A DNA stretch of 64,000 bases, taken from NCBI GenBank assembly GCA_947561715.1, contig OX387203.1, positions 9,486,001 to 9,550,000 of the forward strand, read 5' to 3'. The notes below the pieces were generated by a model. That model saw nothing but the letters and a program-made list of their open reading frames with translations. It had not been told where the DNA came from and did no database searches. The stretch comes from Ascidia mentula (Eukaryota; Chordata; Ascidiacea; Phlebobranchia; Ascidiidae). The position numbers were made by a program, and so were the translations under genes. Below, one piece after another: positions 24,198 through 39,800 of this stretch (position 1 is the stretch's first letter; the number at the start of each line of letters is the position of its first letter).

Positions 24198-27100
24198 ATG
24201 CTGAAAACTATTTTCGTTTGCTTATGTTTGCTGGTAATTATTCATGGTGCATCGGCATGGTAAGTATGTTCGTTTCTAACATATGCATTTGTAGTTGTTT
24301 ACATATTGGTTGTTGTTGTGCCGTTTGAGGAAATCGAATTTGCAGCAAAATGTTCGATTTACTCTAGAATTTGGACTTCTGCAGGTTGTTTTGGATTGAT
24401 TGTAACACTACGCCCTGTCAATTGAGGTGGGAAAGATGCTCACGAACTTGTGGAGGTGGAAGAATGTATCCAACAATAATTCGGAGTAAGGGAGAGTGCG
24501 GTTCCTGTAACTTGCCTTACTCGAGATCGTGCAACAATCAATGTTGCCGAGGTAATGAAACAGAGAATCGGTTTCCCCTTATTTGCTGTTCAGTAGAAAA
24601 TGAGGTTAAGTTTTCTTTAATTTATGAAACATATCAATGCGATTACAAAAAACGTGGTGTTGTGTTGGAACTGTAAGCCAATAAGTTATAGCGATACAGA
24701 TATTAGCTACATAGCGTTGTGCGCATTGCTTCGACCTATCAGTTCACATCAGTGCAGTTTGTGACTGACAACAGCTGAAAGAGAGGATTTCACTTTGCAG
24801 TTTCTTTGCACTGGGTGTCGCTGCGTTAGGTCCCAAACAAGGTACGAGCGGCTAGAGACAAACTGTATTGGAACATACCATCGCCAAGCAACTGCTTGTG
24901 ATCTAATAGTGTTGCCGGCTTGGTATCACGATGTTTATTGGCTCATTCCGTGTACATAATATACAGAAGGTGGCAATATAACAATTATAATCTACACTCC
25001 GAGTGGAAGTTAGTAGTACTCTTTATGAACAAATGTACTTTGAATTGAACCGTAATACATTTTGTGATACAAAAATTCAATCTCTGTGTTTTAAGATATC
25101 GCATTTCGACTATTAACATCATGTTTGTTTCAGTGAACTGCTATTGGGCATCATGGAGGAGTTGGGGAGAATGCTCTGCGAGCTGTGGAAGTGGAATCAG
25201 GACACGGACCCGGGGATACGGACGGAGTGCAAGTTGCGGGGGCAGTCAGTGTTACGGGGGCTCAACTTCGTCACAGACTTGTAACACAAGATGCTGTCCG
25301 GTGAACTGCGCCTGGGGACCATGGGGGCGTTACGGTTCATGCTCCGCCAATTGTGGCGGAGGAACGCAGTCTAGATCTGGCTCTAAAACAAATTCCCATT
25401 CTTTCCCGAGGGTCTTGCTTTGGGTTTTCGTATTCTTCTTGCTCGTGTAGTACTCACTCTTGCCACTCAGCCTTGCCGCATCGATTGTTGTTGGAGTTCG
25501 TGTGGTGAATATGGGACATGTTCTGTCTCTTGCGGAGGGGGAACACAGGTTAGATCAAGAAAGATCGCTTTAAGTTCCAGGCATGGAGGTTTAGCTTGTT
25601 CCGGCTTGTCGACAACCGTAAGAAGTTGCAACATCCACCCCTGTCCAATACATTGCATCTGGGGAGCGTGGAGCGAAATTGGGAAATGTTTGGTGAGTTG
25701 GAAATAAGATGAAAACAAGATCGGTGCAAGTAAAGGAACAACATGGTGGCACAACATGTGTGGGTAAAACATCCTTTAACCAATCCTGCAACACTCGGCC
25801 TTGCCCTATTGATTGTTTATGGGGAGAATGGAGCAATTACGATAAATGCTCTGTCAAACAAAACTTAGGAAAATTGTTCGATACGTAAGGCATGGGTTTA
25901 AATTGCACAGGACCAACCGAGCAGTCGCAGAGATGCAACACCCAATGTTGTCCGGTTAACTGCCAGTGGGGACAGTGGAGTAAATTTAAGGATTGTTCCA
26001 TTGAATGTGGTAACGGCACACAATATCGCAATCGACAGGTTCTGGTCGCAGCTGACTGCGGTGGTCAAGGATGTTTGGGCGAAGATACCTCGTCACAATT
26101 CTGTAACACTCACTGCTGTCCCATCGACTGCCAGTGGGTAGAGTGGAGTGATTTCGGCGAGTGTTCTGTCCCATGCGGTGGAGGCCAAAAACACCGTCAA
26201 CGCCAAGTTTCTGTGGAGCTAGCGTGTGGCGGACGATCCTGCAATGGTTCTGATATTGATTCAACACCGTGTAACACACACCCATGTCCTGTGGATTGTG
26301 TTTGGGGTAACTGGGGTGTGTGGAGCAACTGCAATGTTACCTGCGGTGGTGGATCCAGGTTAAGATCAAGAAAGGTTGACGTGGAAGCTCAGCATGGGGG
26401 ATTCGAATGCGAAGGCCAATCAGAAGAGTCAGAGTAAGTGTTTATTGAATAGAAATGCATGGTGTTTGGTACTTGTCATGAGTGGGAATGTGGCGATTTT
26501 GTGTTGGCACCAGATATCACTCAGCTTCCCATTTGTTAGATTCCCTGTTCCTAATTTGCTAAAAATTTACTGCTCATTACTTCTTTCTATAACAATAAAC
26601 AATTATTTGCAGAATCTGTGATCAAAATTGTTGCCCAGTCAAATGTGTCTGGAACAATTGGAGTGTTTGGACGCTCTGCTCCAAAACGTGCCAGAATGGT
26701 TGGTAGTTATTTGGTATGCTTTCTGGCATAGATTGAAAAAAAAACGTAACAAAATTGTTTATTTGAAGGAACGCAATCAAGGTTGAGAAGTGTCAGTGTG
26801 ACGCAAACATGCGGTGGTTCCCCTTGCAATGGCAGCTTCATGGAAGAGAGAACGTGCAATGATGTTTGTTGTCCTGAAGATTGTGTGTGGGGCCAGTGGT
26901 CAGCTTGGGGAGAGTTAGTATTTATTTTGGCTCTTGTACCTATCTAAATGTTACCGTAATGATTCGTTTTCTCTGAAGGCAATTTTCTGGAAAACAATTA
27001 CTATCAAAGTTTGACACTGCATTGCTTCATAGGATGTATAAATTAGCGATAATCAAGTTTGTATGATGCTAAAAATTAGTTGATAATTTGTCCAGATGCA

Positions 27101-29869
27101 GCAAAACTTGCGGCACAGGCTCTAAGGTACGGGAAAGAAATATTTACTTGAACAAGACCTGCAACGGGGCGGAATGCGTTGGTGATCACAGGGATGAACA
27201 AAAATGCAACTCTCAGTGTTGTTCTGGTATGTTGTCTCGGAATAGCTGAATAACAGTTCAGAAATTCGTGTCAAAATCTTGAAATCGAAACCCAAATAAC
27301 ACTCTGTCTGCAAAGAATCAGGAGGACAAATTTTTGTTTAGTGAACTGCACTGTATCGGATTGGGAAAACTGGAGCGTTTGTCCACAAACATGTGGTGTG
27401 ACGAACAACAAAGTCAGGAACAGATCAGTGATCACTAATAACACGTGTGGAGGGAAGGTGTGCCCGACCCTGCAGGAAGTTGAGAGTTGTGAAGTGATTT
27501 GTTACAATGGAGCAACTGCGACTGCTTCAGGATGTTTATGTCAACCAGGGTGGAGCGGTCTGTGTTGCGGTCAAGGTATTTTGTTTAATTATGTGGTTTG
27601 TTATATCTGCAATAGAAAAGTGGCAATGAATTTTTTTGTGATGTAATAAGTAATCTGCAGCTTCAAAAGCTTTTAAAAGTGTTACAAAACTCTTGGAATT
27701 TTGAAAGATCAGCACAGTAAATGAGTAATTTGCAGCAATGGTAGCAATTACGTGGCTGTCTGCATTTCCAGACGTTGACGAGTGCACGCAACAAGGAAAT
27801 AGTTCATGCCCCTTGAAATCAGTGTGCATCAACACAGAAGGAAGTTACCAATGTGATTGCGACCCAGGCTACCAGAAAAACAGCAACATGGAATGTGAAA
27901 GTAGGTTTTTGGCTCGTGTTGCAATTCATTGTGAAAAACACCGAAACTTTTTGAAAAAACATGTTTACTTCTATATTGGTTACTTAGTGTTTAAGCATTC
28001 AATACGCGGTTTGTTCTTCCATGCAATACAAGTTTTGGCTCGAGTAACAATAAATTCTAAACTTTCTGTTACAGATGTTGATGAATGCATAAACGAGATT
28101 TCAAGTTGCCACCAAAACGGTCGATGCGTTGACACTGATGGAAGTTTTTTTTGCATGTGCGAGCATGGATTTTCAGGAAATGGAACATTCTGCTTAGGTA
28201 TGCCACTGGTCCTTTTTTAATCATTTAAATAAAATCGCCTGCAGAATCCTTACACTATTAACAGTAATTTTAATTAGACGACAAAACAAGAGCAAGCATT
28301 CATGATATTAGATTCCTAATTTTAATTTTAGGTCAACATAGTTAATGATACAACTTTGGAATTATGTATTTTATTCGTACAGATATTAATGAGTGTGAAG
28401 CAAACACTGCTCTCTGCCCAGACAACACCATATGTGTCAACACTAAAGGAAATTATTCATGTCCATGTCTGACTGGCTTCGTGTCTCAATTTGGGCTATG
28501 TTCTGGTTCGTACTGACAAAATAGTGATGGTTATTCGATAGTTAATGTTAGGTTTGAAAACACAGTTCACATTTTTCAATTAAGCATTCAACAATTTTGG
28601 ACACTGTTTTGTGAGCCCACGCAATGTAATAGCTGAAATTGCTAAGTTAAGCGGTTGTAAAGCGGGCGACTTTAGCATGGAAAAAGTATGCATTATTTCA
28701 GAAATATTTGCTTGTCATATTTTGTTGAACAGATGTTAACGAGTGCCAGCAAGGGAATGCCGGGTGCGCTGTCAACGCAAATTGCGAAAACACGTTCGGT
28801 TCGTACAAATGCTTCTGCAATGAAGGAATGTCCGGGGACGGAAGGACTTGTGTTGGTAAGAATTAAACTTGCTTATGTTTGCTTGTTCGGCAACTGGTGA
28901 TTTGAAACGAAACATTCAACATAAAAAATAACTACTATAAGTCCTCACCAATATCAACCAACACAAAAAATTAAACATCTGCTTTAAAACACACGTTATC
29001 CTTGAGTTTAGTTTGCGTTTCATTCATCAAAAATATCACGTTTTATTGGGGATTTCCGTAACAATTTAATAGTAATGATGTAAATACAGTACAGTTAGGG
29101 CTTGTCACACCTATGCCACCATCCATTTTCAAAATGGTTTATTAAGGTTTTATTCTTTGATTTCAGTTATGATTTAATAAAACACTTTTGCCTTGAAGAC
29201 ATCGACGAATGTAGCGACCCACAGAAGAAACCTTGCACCGGTGACTACATGGAATGTCAAAACACAGTGGGTAGTTTTCAATGTACATGTCCTTCCTACA
29301 TGGGCCTCCAAGATGGAAACTGCGTTGGTAAAAACTACTTTGCAAATTTTTATTTAAATGTAAAAGAGGGTGTATTGAGCGTACAACCAAAGCTATCAAC
29401 AACCTTTTGTGCAATAGTGTAGATTGATTTACAAATACATATCAAGCAGCATTGATGAATAATTGATCTAATCTAATAATCTAATCTAATTACCCCTACT
29501 GGCATGTGACAAACTTTCGGTTTAGAACTTCCGCCAAACTTTGTTTCGAGGAAAAAGAAAGAACCGTCAGCGTCAGGCGGAACCATAATTATAAAGTTGA
29601 CGCTTTACGTGCTTTCGGGAATCGTGGTGATCCTACTGCTCGTATTTGTTGCAGTGCAGGTAAATTAAATCTTTATAATGTATTCCAGTACGTTTTTTAT
29701 GCCAACTGTTGTAACTGTGTAATCCATGCTCATGTTGTGCTTTTTAACCAATTTATTGTATAAGGTGTACAAAGGAGTGGCAAATTCAGAGACCGAAATA
29801 TTGACAAATCCGTCTCACTGTGAACACAACGCAATAAAACTGGACGAAATTAATAACGAAGATCTTTAA
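24198..29869 (+). CDS. Copy B: TSP1-repeat / EGF-repeat single-pass membrane protein (fullest copy, frameshifted in the long TSP1 exon)
   Basis: Exons: 24198-24259 (signal peptide MLKTIFVCLCLLVIIHGASA), 24385-24551 (TSP1), 25134-26433 (long multi-TSP1 exon), 26613-26698, 26769-26913, 27096-27226 (TSP1 parts), 27342-27575 (TSP1 plus a Cys-rich EGF-like end), then calcium-binding-type EGF exons 27772-27900, 28075-28197, 28383-28505, 28733-28855 and 29199-29327 (each D-V/I-D/N-E-C...), 29526-29659 (transmembrane helix) and 29765-29869 (35-codon tail ending NNEDL). Phases agree at nearly all joints. Modules show W..W..C...CG.G...R and CCPVNC linkers. Compared with copy C, the long exon carries several small indels between 25390 and 25890 that break the frame: about 1 nt near 25400, about 10 nt near 25695, 19 nt near 25850 and about 2 nt near 25890. 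All later exons are clean. Likely a type I cell-surface adhesion or matrix protein; either a young pseudogene, an allele, or affected by sequence error. Confidence 0.75.
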
Positions 29870-29879
29870 CATCTGAATG

Positions 29880-32516
<2,637 letters not shown>

Positions 32517-32538
32517 TAGACTTTTTCTCTTCTTTAAG

Positions 32539-33224
32539 TTGGATCGCTTGAAAGCATTGTTTACAGTTCCTGCAAAGAACTTGAAGGATTTACAAGAGAA
32601 ATTAAAATTATTGATCTCAAATATGGAAGAACGTTGCTTGCACCGTTTGGTTTTAGATACATTCCGTTCCATTCAGAAAATAATTGCGGAATGGGAAAAA
32701 ACACAAAAAATGCATGGAGAAATGCAAAAGGTGGCATACAGCGTTAATTTGTCGCACTATATTCTAATTTTTTTGTTTATGTAACAGGAATTCGTCTTAG
32801 AAAGGACAACAGCCGAAAGAAAGCTTATTATAAAAAAAAATACCACGATGACATGCGTTGGGTAAAACAAAGCTACCACCATCATCATCATACACTACAA
32901 TCCAGAGTTTCATTATATGTTAATCCGTACTTTATGTTTCAGATGTTGACTGAGAAAAAGGTTACAAAAGAGCAATTTGATTCCTTTTATGAAAACACCG
33001 ATATCGAGAGCCAGAAATTCGCAGAAAGTTTACCACCAGAGATTGCAAGCACACAACGTACTTCACTCAAAACGGAATTAGAAGCCGCTACAGCTTTGTG
33101 GACAGTCATCAACAACTTTCACAAATTTGTTTATGTTCGCAAGCTTTGGGATGTCGAAATGTACTTGAAGGATTTGGTATGTTGGTTTAACAAACAGAAA
33201 AAGCGCCTCGTGAAAGGTTTGTGA
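32539..33224 (+). pseudogene. 3' exons of a second atlastin/GBP-like GTPase (tail modules only)
   Basis: Two exons, 32539-32730 (64 codons) and 32943-33224 (94 codons with stop), are both AG/GT bounded and in phase. They match the last two exons of the GTPase gene at 53652-54426 in length, exon order and sequence (for example RLKALF against RLEALF, and ...FHKFVYV against ...FHKTIYV). No G domain or earlier exon is present upstream, where zinc-finger sequence abuts. They are either a duplicated fragment or the 3' part of a chimeric gene. Both reading frames are undamaged. Confidence 0.6.
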
Positions 33225-34935
33225 GTAAATACATACGTTGCGTGCCATAAAAACTTGATTGATTTGCTGTATTTGATTTGAATGGTTTCTTCAATCCGTT
33301 TTGCTGTTCGTCACATCTTTTACAGAATATACGCAGATATTTGTTAAGATTAGCCTGCATTTTAAAGAAAGTAAAGTCTTTTTGTGTTTTTTAATGCATA
33401 TAAGTAGCTAAAAGAAATTTCATAAAATGCCAATAGCTCTATATAATGTCCCCTGTTTCGTAGACTTCACATAGACAACAAACTATGTGTGATTACGAGG
33501 GAGGCGCTAGAATGCCTTAGGAATGTTGTTTTTGTGAGTTAGTTTTGCCTAGACAAAGTGATATCCTGTTCGAGACCTTGACATTGAACTTAACCCAAAG
33601 TGATTTGCTGTCTTCTAAAAATTTCCTGCAATATTGCCCATATCTCCCAAAAAATTTCATCCGCAGTTTTGTTATCGTTTGCTTTTTGTATCAATAGTTT
33701 TCCTGTGCACGCATTTTTTAAACGTAAGTTGCATACTTAAAGACTCGATCGCCCCTTTTCGTGCTTTGACTGCCTGGTGACATGGTGCTAATTCATGAAA
33801 TAATGTCAGCACATAATATCAGCACGAATATGCATTGTTTCTTGCGAATATGCATACAAACCATAATGATTGACCTGAAATCAGATGGTGTGTGGATGCA
33901 CTTATGTTTATGAAATTGTGTTTTCTGCTTAAAATCATAAAATATAACCCTGCGTAGTAATCCCGTTGTTAACCTTTTGTAAATGTAAATTTGTGTTAGT
34001 TGTGTGCAGCGATTTAATCTAATCTGAGGCATTGCAAATAAATGTGGTATTACTAAATAAGTTGCGATTGCATACTTTTGTAATTGAAAGGGCGTATTAC
34101 AGTTCTATGGAAGAAAGTAAGCCTATTTCTCAGGCAAATCCAAAAAGTAAGTGAAATGCGAACTCACATAAATGTGACACAAAAACACGTCACACCCTTT
34201 TATTTCGCCCATTCCATAACCGAAATGTCGTTTAAATATAAATTCAGGTTATAACCTATGATATATCTTATTTAAATGAATGGAAGATATTTATATTTCT
34301 CTTTGGCATTGGGGTAAAGTGTTTAATATATCTTTCCATTATATGCTTAACAGCAGCATAAAGGCCAATCGAACATATTAGCAAAAAATGTTGACAGGTG
34401 GCAATTTACTGACGTATCTTGATTGTGTTTCAGCCCCTCCTGAATTAGTGTGAACCGTTAACATTGACACTAAAACATTTAAAAAAATAATTAACAAAAT
34501 ATTTACAATCCATTTTGTTCGCTCACAAACAAATTCTTTCTGCGACTGCGATGATAGAACAAGAAAGTTAATCGGCAATAGTAGAAATAAGCTAAAACAT
34601 AAAAAACTATTTTACGGTAAGATTATTGTTTAAAGATAGGTTTGTAAAGCTTATTCTCCTACACATGTTATAACAGAAAAATTACATTGAAAATCAGAAT
34701 CTTTTCAACGCCAAATGTAAAGTCATTACTGCAGGTTAATGTTGAAGGCTTTTAAATCTGATTATGAGCAATACGACTTTGCCGTATTGCAACTTATATT
34801 CAACAGTCTATAATTTCTTGATTTAGTATTTCATGGAGATAATTGAGAGAGGAAATAAGGCAGTCACATAAAATAAATAAAATAGATCTGACTACATAAT
34901 GCCGTGAATATTGTGATTATCTAATTATTTCTCAT
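33225..34935. other. Intergenic, no gene seen
   Basis: A short ATG-to-GTAAGT stretch (34107-34146, MEESKPISQANPK) looks like a first coding exon but is out of phase with the membrane ORF at 34941. No other signal. Confidence 0.3.
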
Positions 34936-35677
34936 ATGCAGATAAAAACCGCCGACAAAATACTGATGAACATGCAAACCACTGCAGCATCGAGCGAATC
35001 CGGAACCAATGCATTCAACACTAAATTGTTGTTGGATTATGAGACGTATTTGTGGCCTCCATTGATGATCGTTTGCATCTTACTCACCGTTTGTACCATG
35101 GTCTACCAGTCAAAAGCCAACAAAAACCACTTGCTGTGGGCCAATCGACTGCACCATTTTCACACTTGCTCTTCTGTTTGCAGTACTGTGTGATGCCCCA
35201 ACAATCTACGCAGAGAGGGTGGATGATGTGATCTGCTTGATCCAGTATCCTATTGGTTTCCTACTCTTTGGAATAGCTAGAACGATGGGTACTTTGCTTC
35301 TCTGGCTCCGACAAAGGATGGTTAACACCAACACCGCTTTCTGTTACGTTCGTAACACATTAAGAATCATTAAAGCACTGCAGTTTATTGTTATATTGGC
35401 AGGCACTTTCTATATGTTGCTTAGTATAGTAATGGCCATCTTGTATCGACGAGGATCAGGTTCCACGGACTGCGAGTTTGTAACCGATATGCCAAGGATT
35501 CTTGTAGGTACGTCAGTTGGTTTGCTTTCCTGTACTCAAGTTCACAACAGGCGTTGGGCATTTTTTTTGCAAACTCGCACTAAACAGTTGTCATTGTTTT
35601 TCGGGAAAAAGTTCATAGTTCCAAAGCTGCGTAGTATGTTTCAACTTTTCTTGGGCAACCAACCTTTTCGTAGTTAA
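34936..35677 (+). CDS. Multi-pass membrane protein, family not recognised, one frameshift
   Basis: Two overlapping-phase segments: 34936-about 35138 and about 35130-35677. Read in order they give a hydrophilic N-terminus and four hydrophobic helices (WPPLMIVCILLTVC; CTIFTLALLFAVLC; GFLLFGIARTMGTLLLW; LQFIVILAGTFYMLL). A GTAGGT donor-like site near 35505 follows DMPRIL. An AG at 34939-34940 could be an acceptor, so upstream exons may exist. The switch of frame near 35138 is a 1-nt difference: a real mutation, an unrecognised short intron or a sequence error. The helices suggest part of a 7TM or transporter-like protein, but no diagnostic motif was found. Confidence 0.4.
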
Positions 35678-35819
35678 AAAAAATTCTCCGTAAAAATTAT
35701 TACATTCCCATCACAATGAATTACGATTAAAACTGTGTCACCCGCGCGATATATAAACTGTGAAATGAGAGAGCTAAATTTTTTTTGCAATCAGTTGGGT
35801 GCTCACAAAATATTAATCT

Positions 35820-36830
35820 TCTGAGAATTAGACCAAACCCTGCACAGAGTTCGAGTTTGTCAATTGACTTTTTGATAATGGCACGCTTCATTAAAACATA
35901 TTAATAGATGATAAATCATATAAGATGCAATGAAAAAAAATTTGGGTCTTTCCGGGTTGTCATTTAAAAAACTTCACATCATCCTTCTCTAGCAGTAGGT
36001 CACGTCAGTCAGGCTGAAAAGAAAATCGTGAGTTTACCCACAAGGATACACTGAGATTGTTTTCAGTCGAATCGAAACAATTTTAAGTCTTGTTGTTTAC
36101 GTTACCATAGTGTGTTCTGCTGTTATTCGTCTCCGGAAGTTCCCACTTAGTTTGGTACCTAACCATGTCCACTGCAACGTCACCACAAAGTGAAATAGTC
36201 TGGCCAGTTAGCGACAAGACTGTTGTCAGTCACCAGCTGCACTGATGTGAGCTGATTCGTCGTGCTGACAGTGCGTTCAACGGAATGCAGCTAATATCTG
36301 GATCGCTGTAACTTATTGGCGAAAGTACCAACACAACAACATGGTTTTGCAGTCGCATCGATGAGCATAAGTTTATAGCAAACTTAACCTTATTTTCTAC
36401 TCAACAACAAGCGAGTAGAAACAATAACTCGGAGTAGGGGAGAGTGCGGTTCCTGCAACTTGCCTCACTCGAGATCGTGCAACAACCAGTGTTGTCGAGG
36501 TAATGAAATAAAGAGCCGACCTCCTTATTTGATGTGCAGTAGAAAATGAGGTTAAGTTGGTTTGAAATTTATGAAACACATCGATGCGACTACAAAACCG
36601 TGCTGTTGTGTTGAAGCTGTAGCCAATAAGTTACAGCGATACAGATATTAGCTCAATTCACATCAGTGCAGTTGGTGACTGACAACACTCACTTTGCGGT
36701 TTCATTGGTGTCGTTACGTTAGGACCCAAACTAGGTACGAGCGACTAGAGACGAACTGTTATGGAACATACCATCGCCAAGCAACTGCTTGGGATCCAAT
36801 GGTGTTGTCGACTTGGTATCACGAACATCA
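35820..36830. repeat. Inverted junction in front of copy C
   Basis: 35820-36405 is the reverse complement of sequence that follows the first TSP1 exon elsewhere (250-880). At about 36408 the orientation flips, and 36417-36830 reads forward through the 3' half of that exon and its intron. The flip lies inside the exon and removed its 5' half. Confidence 0.65.
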
Positions 36831-39800
36831 TTGGTTCATTGCTTGTACATGATATACAGTAGTTGTCAATATAACAATTATAATCTACACTCCGAGTTGA
36901 AGCTAGTAGTACTCTTTATGAACAAATGTACTTTGAATTGTACCGTAGTGAAATTTGTCATGGAAAAAAAACAATCTCTGTGTTTCAAGATATCGCATTT
37001 CCACTGTTATCCTTGTGATTGTTTCAGTGAACTGCTATTGGGCATCATGGAGGAGTTGGGGAGGATGCTCTGCGAGCTGTGGAAGTGGAATCAGGACACG
37101 GACCCGGGGATACGGCCGGAGTGCTAGTTGCGGGGGCAGTCAGTGTTACGGGGGCTCAACTTCGTCGCAGACTTGCAACACAAGATGTTGTCCGGCGAAC
37201 TGCGCCTGGGGTCCATGGGGGCGTTACAGATCGTGCTCCGCCAATTGCAACGGAGGAAAACAGTATAGATCTCGCTCTAAAACAAGATCCAATTCTTACA
37301 GAGGTTCTTGCTATGGTTCTTCGTCTTCATCTCGCTCGTGTAATGCTCACTCTTGCCCTGTAAATTGCCTTGGGGTTCATGGGGTAAGTTCGGTAGTTGT
37401 TCAACGACTTGTGGTGGAGGAACGCAGAGGAGATCAAGGGTTGTCGCCGTAAGTGCTAGGCACGGAGGTGCATCTTGTTCTGGGTCGTCAACGTCATTGC
37501 AAACTTGCAACTCACATCCTTGTCCTATCGATTGTCGTTGGAGCTCGTGGGGTGAATACGGGACATGTTCTGTCTCTTGCGGAGGGGGAACACAGGTTAG
37601 ATCAAGAAATATCGCTGTAAGTTCCAGGCATGGAGGTTTAGCTTGTTCTGGGCCATCGAAGTCATCACGTAGATCTAACTCTCAGCCTTGTCCTATTGAT
37701 TGTCGTTGGAGTTTGTGGGGTGAATACGGGACATGTTCTGTCTCTTGCGGAGGGGTATCACAGGTTAGATCAAGAAATATCGCTGTAAGTTCCAGGCATG
37801 GAGGTTTAGCTTGTTCCGGCTTGTCGATATCCGTAAGAAGTTGTAATACATTGCATCTGGGGAGCGTGGAGCGAATTTGGAAAATGTTCTGTGAGTTGTG
37901 GTGGCGGAAATAAGATGAAAACAAGATCGGTGCAAGTAAAGGAACAACATGGTGGCACAAAATGTGCGGGCAAAACATTCTTTAACCAATCTTGCAACAC
38001 TCGGCCTTGCCCTGTTGATTGTTTATGGGGAGAATGGAGCAATTACGATAAATGCTCTGTAAGTTGTGGTGCGGGAACTCAAACAAAACTTAGGAAAATT
38101 GTTTGATACGTAAGGCATGGGTTTCAAATTGCACAGGACCAACCGAGCAGTCGCAGAGATGCAATACCCAATGTTGCCCGGTTTACTGTCAGTGGGGACA
38201 GTGGAGCAAATTTCATGATTGTCCAGTTGAATGCGGGAACGGTACACAATTTCGCAATCGACAGACTCTGGTTGCAGCTGATTGAGGTGGTCAAGCATGT
38301 TTGGGCGAAGATACCTCGTCCCAATTCTGTAACACTCACTGTTGTCCCATCGATTCTCAGTGGGGAAAGCGGAGCTACTTCAGAGAGTGTTCTGTCCCAT
38401 GTGGTGGAGGCCAAAGACGCCGTCAACGACAAGTTTCCATGGAGCTCGCGTGTGGCGGAAAAACCTGCAACGGTTGAGGTATTGACTCAACACCGTGTAA
38501 CACACATCCATGTCCTGTTGATTGTGTTTGGGGTAACTGGAGTGATCAAGAAAGGTTAATATGGAAGCACAGCATGGGGGATTCGAATGTGAAGGTCAAT
38601 TATATGAGTCAGAGTAAGTATTTGGAATGCAAGAAGTTTGGTTATTGTCATATTTAAGTGGGAAGGTGGTGATTTTCCAACAACATAATATAATTTCGTG
38701 TTGTCACCAGATATTGTAGCGCAAAAGAATTTGCCCACTTGTTTGCGTTTCATTTCCAAGTTTCACGCTTTCGTTAAATCACGTATTCTTTTACGCCACG
38801 TTCTTTTTCACCTTTTGTTATTTCACCTTCCACCTGTTCACTTAAATGTTTTGTATTGATTTATATTTTTGTATTTATTATTTAAGTGTCTTGAACGCAC
38901 CAGTCACCGCATGTTGATTTGATATCGTAGCGCTAGTTCCCTTCTCACGTGACACGGTTGGGCCAATGACTGGCGAGAGAAAAGAAAAACCGGACGAACA
39001 CGAGACGCTAAGAAAAATCGTTGGGCAGACTGTTTTGGGGAGATTGTGTTTCGGCTGTGCAATTTTTATGGTTTTATGAACAAGATTTTATCTCTGAGAA
39101 CCAAGGAAAGCGTTTATTTTAAGAAGCGTAACAATATCACTAAACATGTTAATTTCCCAGTCGCTAAATTCCCAGTTCCAAGTTCGCTAAAAATGTAGTA
39201 AAGTTCACTGCTTATTGCTCATTGCTTCTTTCTATAACAATAACCAATTATTTGCCGAATCTGCAATCAAAATTGTTGCCCAGTCTACTGTGTCTGGAAC
39301 AACTGGAGTGTTTGGACGAACTGCTACAAGACGTGCGAAAACGGTTGGCTGTGCTTTGGTGTACTTCCGAGTATCTACTAAAAGTAAACCTAATGAAATA
39401 TTTTGTTTGAAAGGAAAACAGTCAAGGTTTAGAAGTGTCAGTGTGACGCAAACATGCGGTGGTTCCCCTTACAATAAAAGCTTCACGGAAGAGAGAACGT
39501 GCAATGATGTTTGTTGTCCTGCAGACAGTGGTCAGCTTGGGGAGAGTAAGTATTCATTTTGGCTACTGTACTCATATAAATGATATCTTAATGATTCATT
39601 TTCCCTTGAAGGAGATTTTCTTGAAAAAAATTACCATCAAAGTTTGACACCGCATTGTTACATAGGATATATAAAGTAACTGCAATGAAGTTTAACCCTT
39701 TACTTGCCAATAGCAGTAATTACAGGTGTGTTGCTAATTGCTGCCACCGAGATTAACTGTCTATAACTTTAGGTCTATAGACGCTAGACGAAAACCTAAA

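Noticed and set aside
25866-25893. A 28-bp intron (GTAAGG...CACAG) in copy B
   Set aside because: Far too short to splice; the frame change is better explained by a small deletion, and copy C has a similar break.
25467-26031. Several minus-strand ORFs of 64-101 codons over copy B (and likewise 37277-38432 over copy C)
   Set aside because: They are shadows caused by the GC-richer TSP1 repeats; the plus frames carry the conserved cysteines.
27738-28220. A single 160-codon EGF gene
   Set aside because: It is two EGF exons of copy B with the intervening intron read through.
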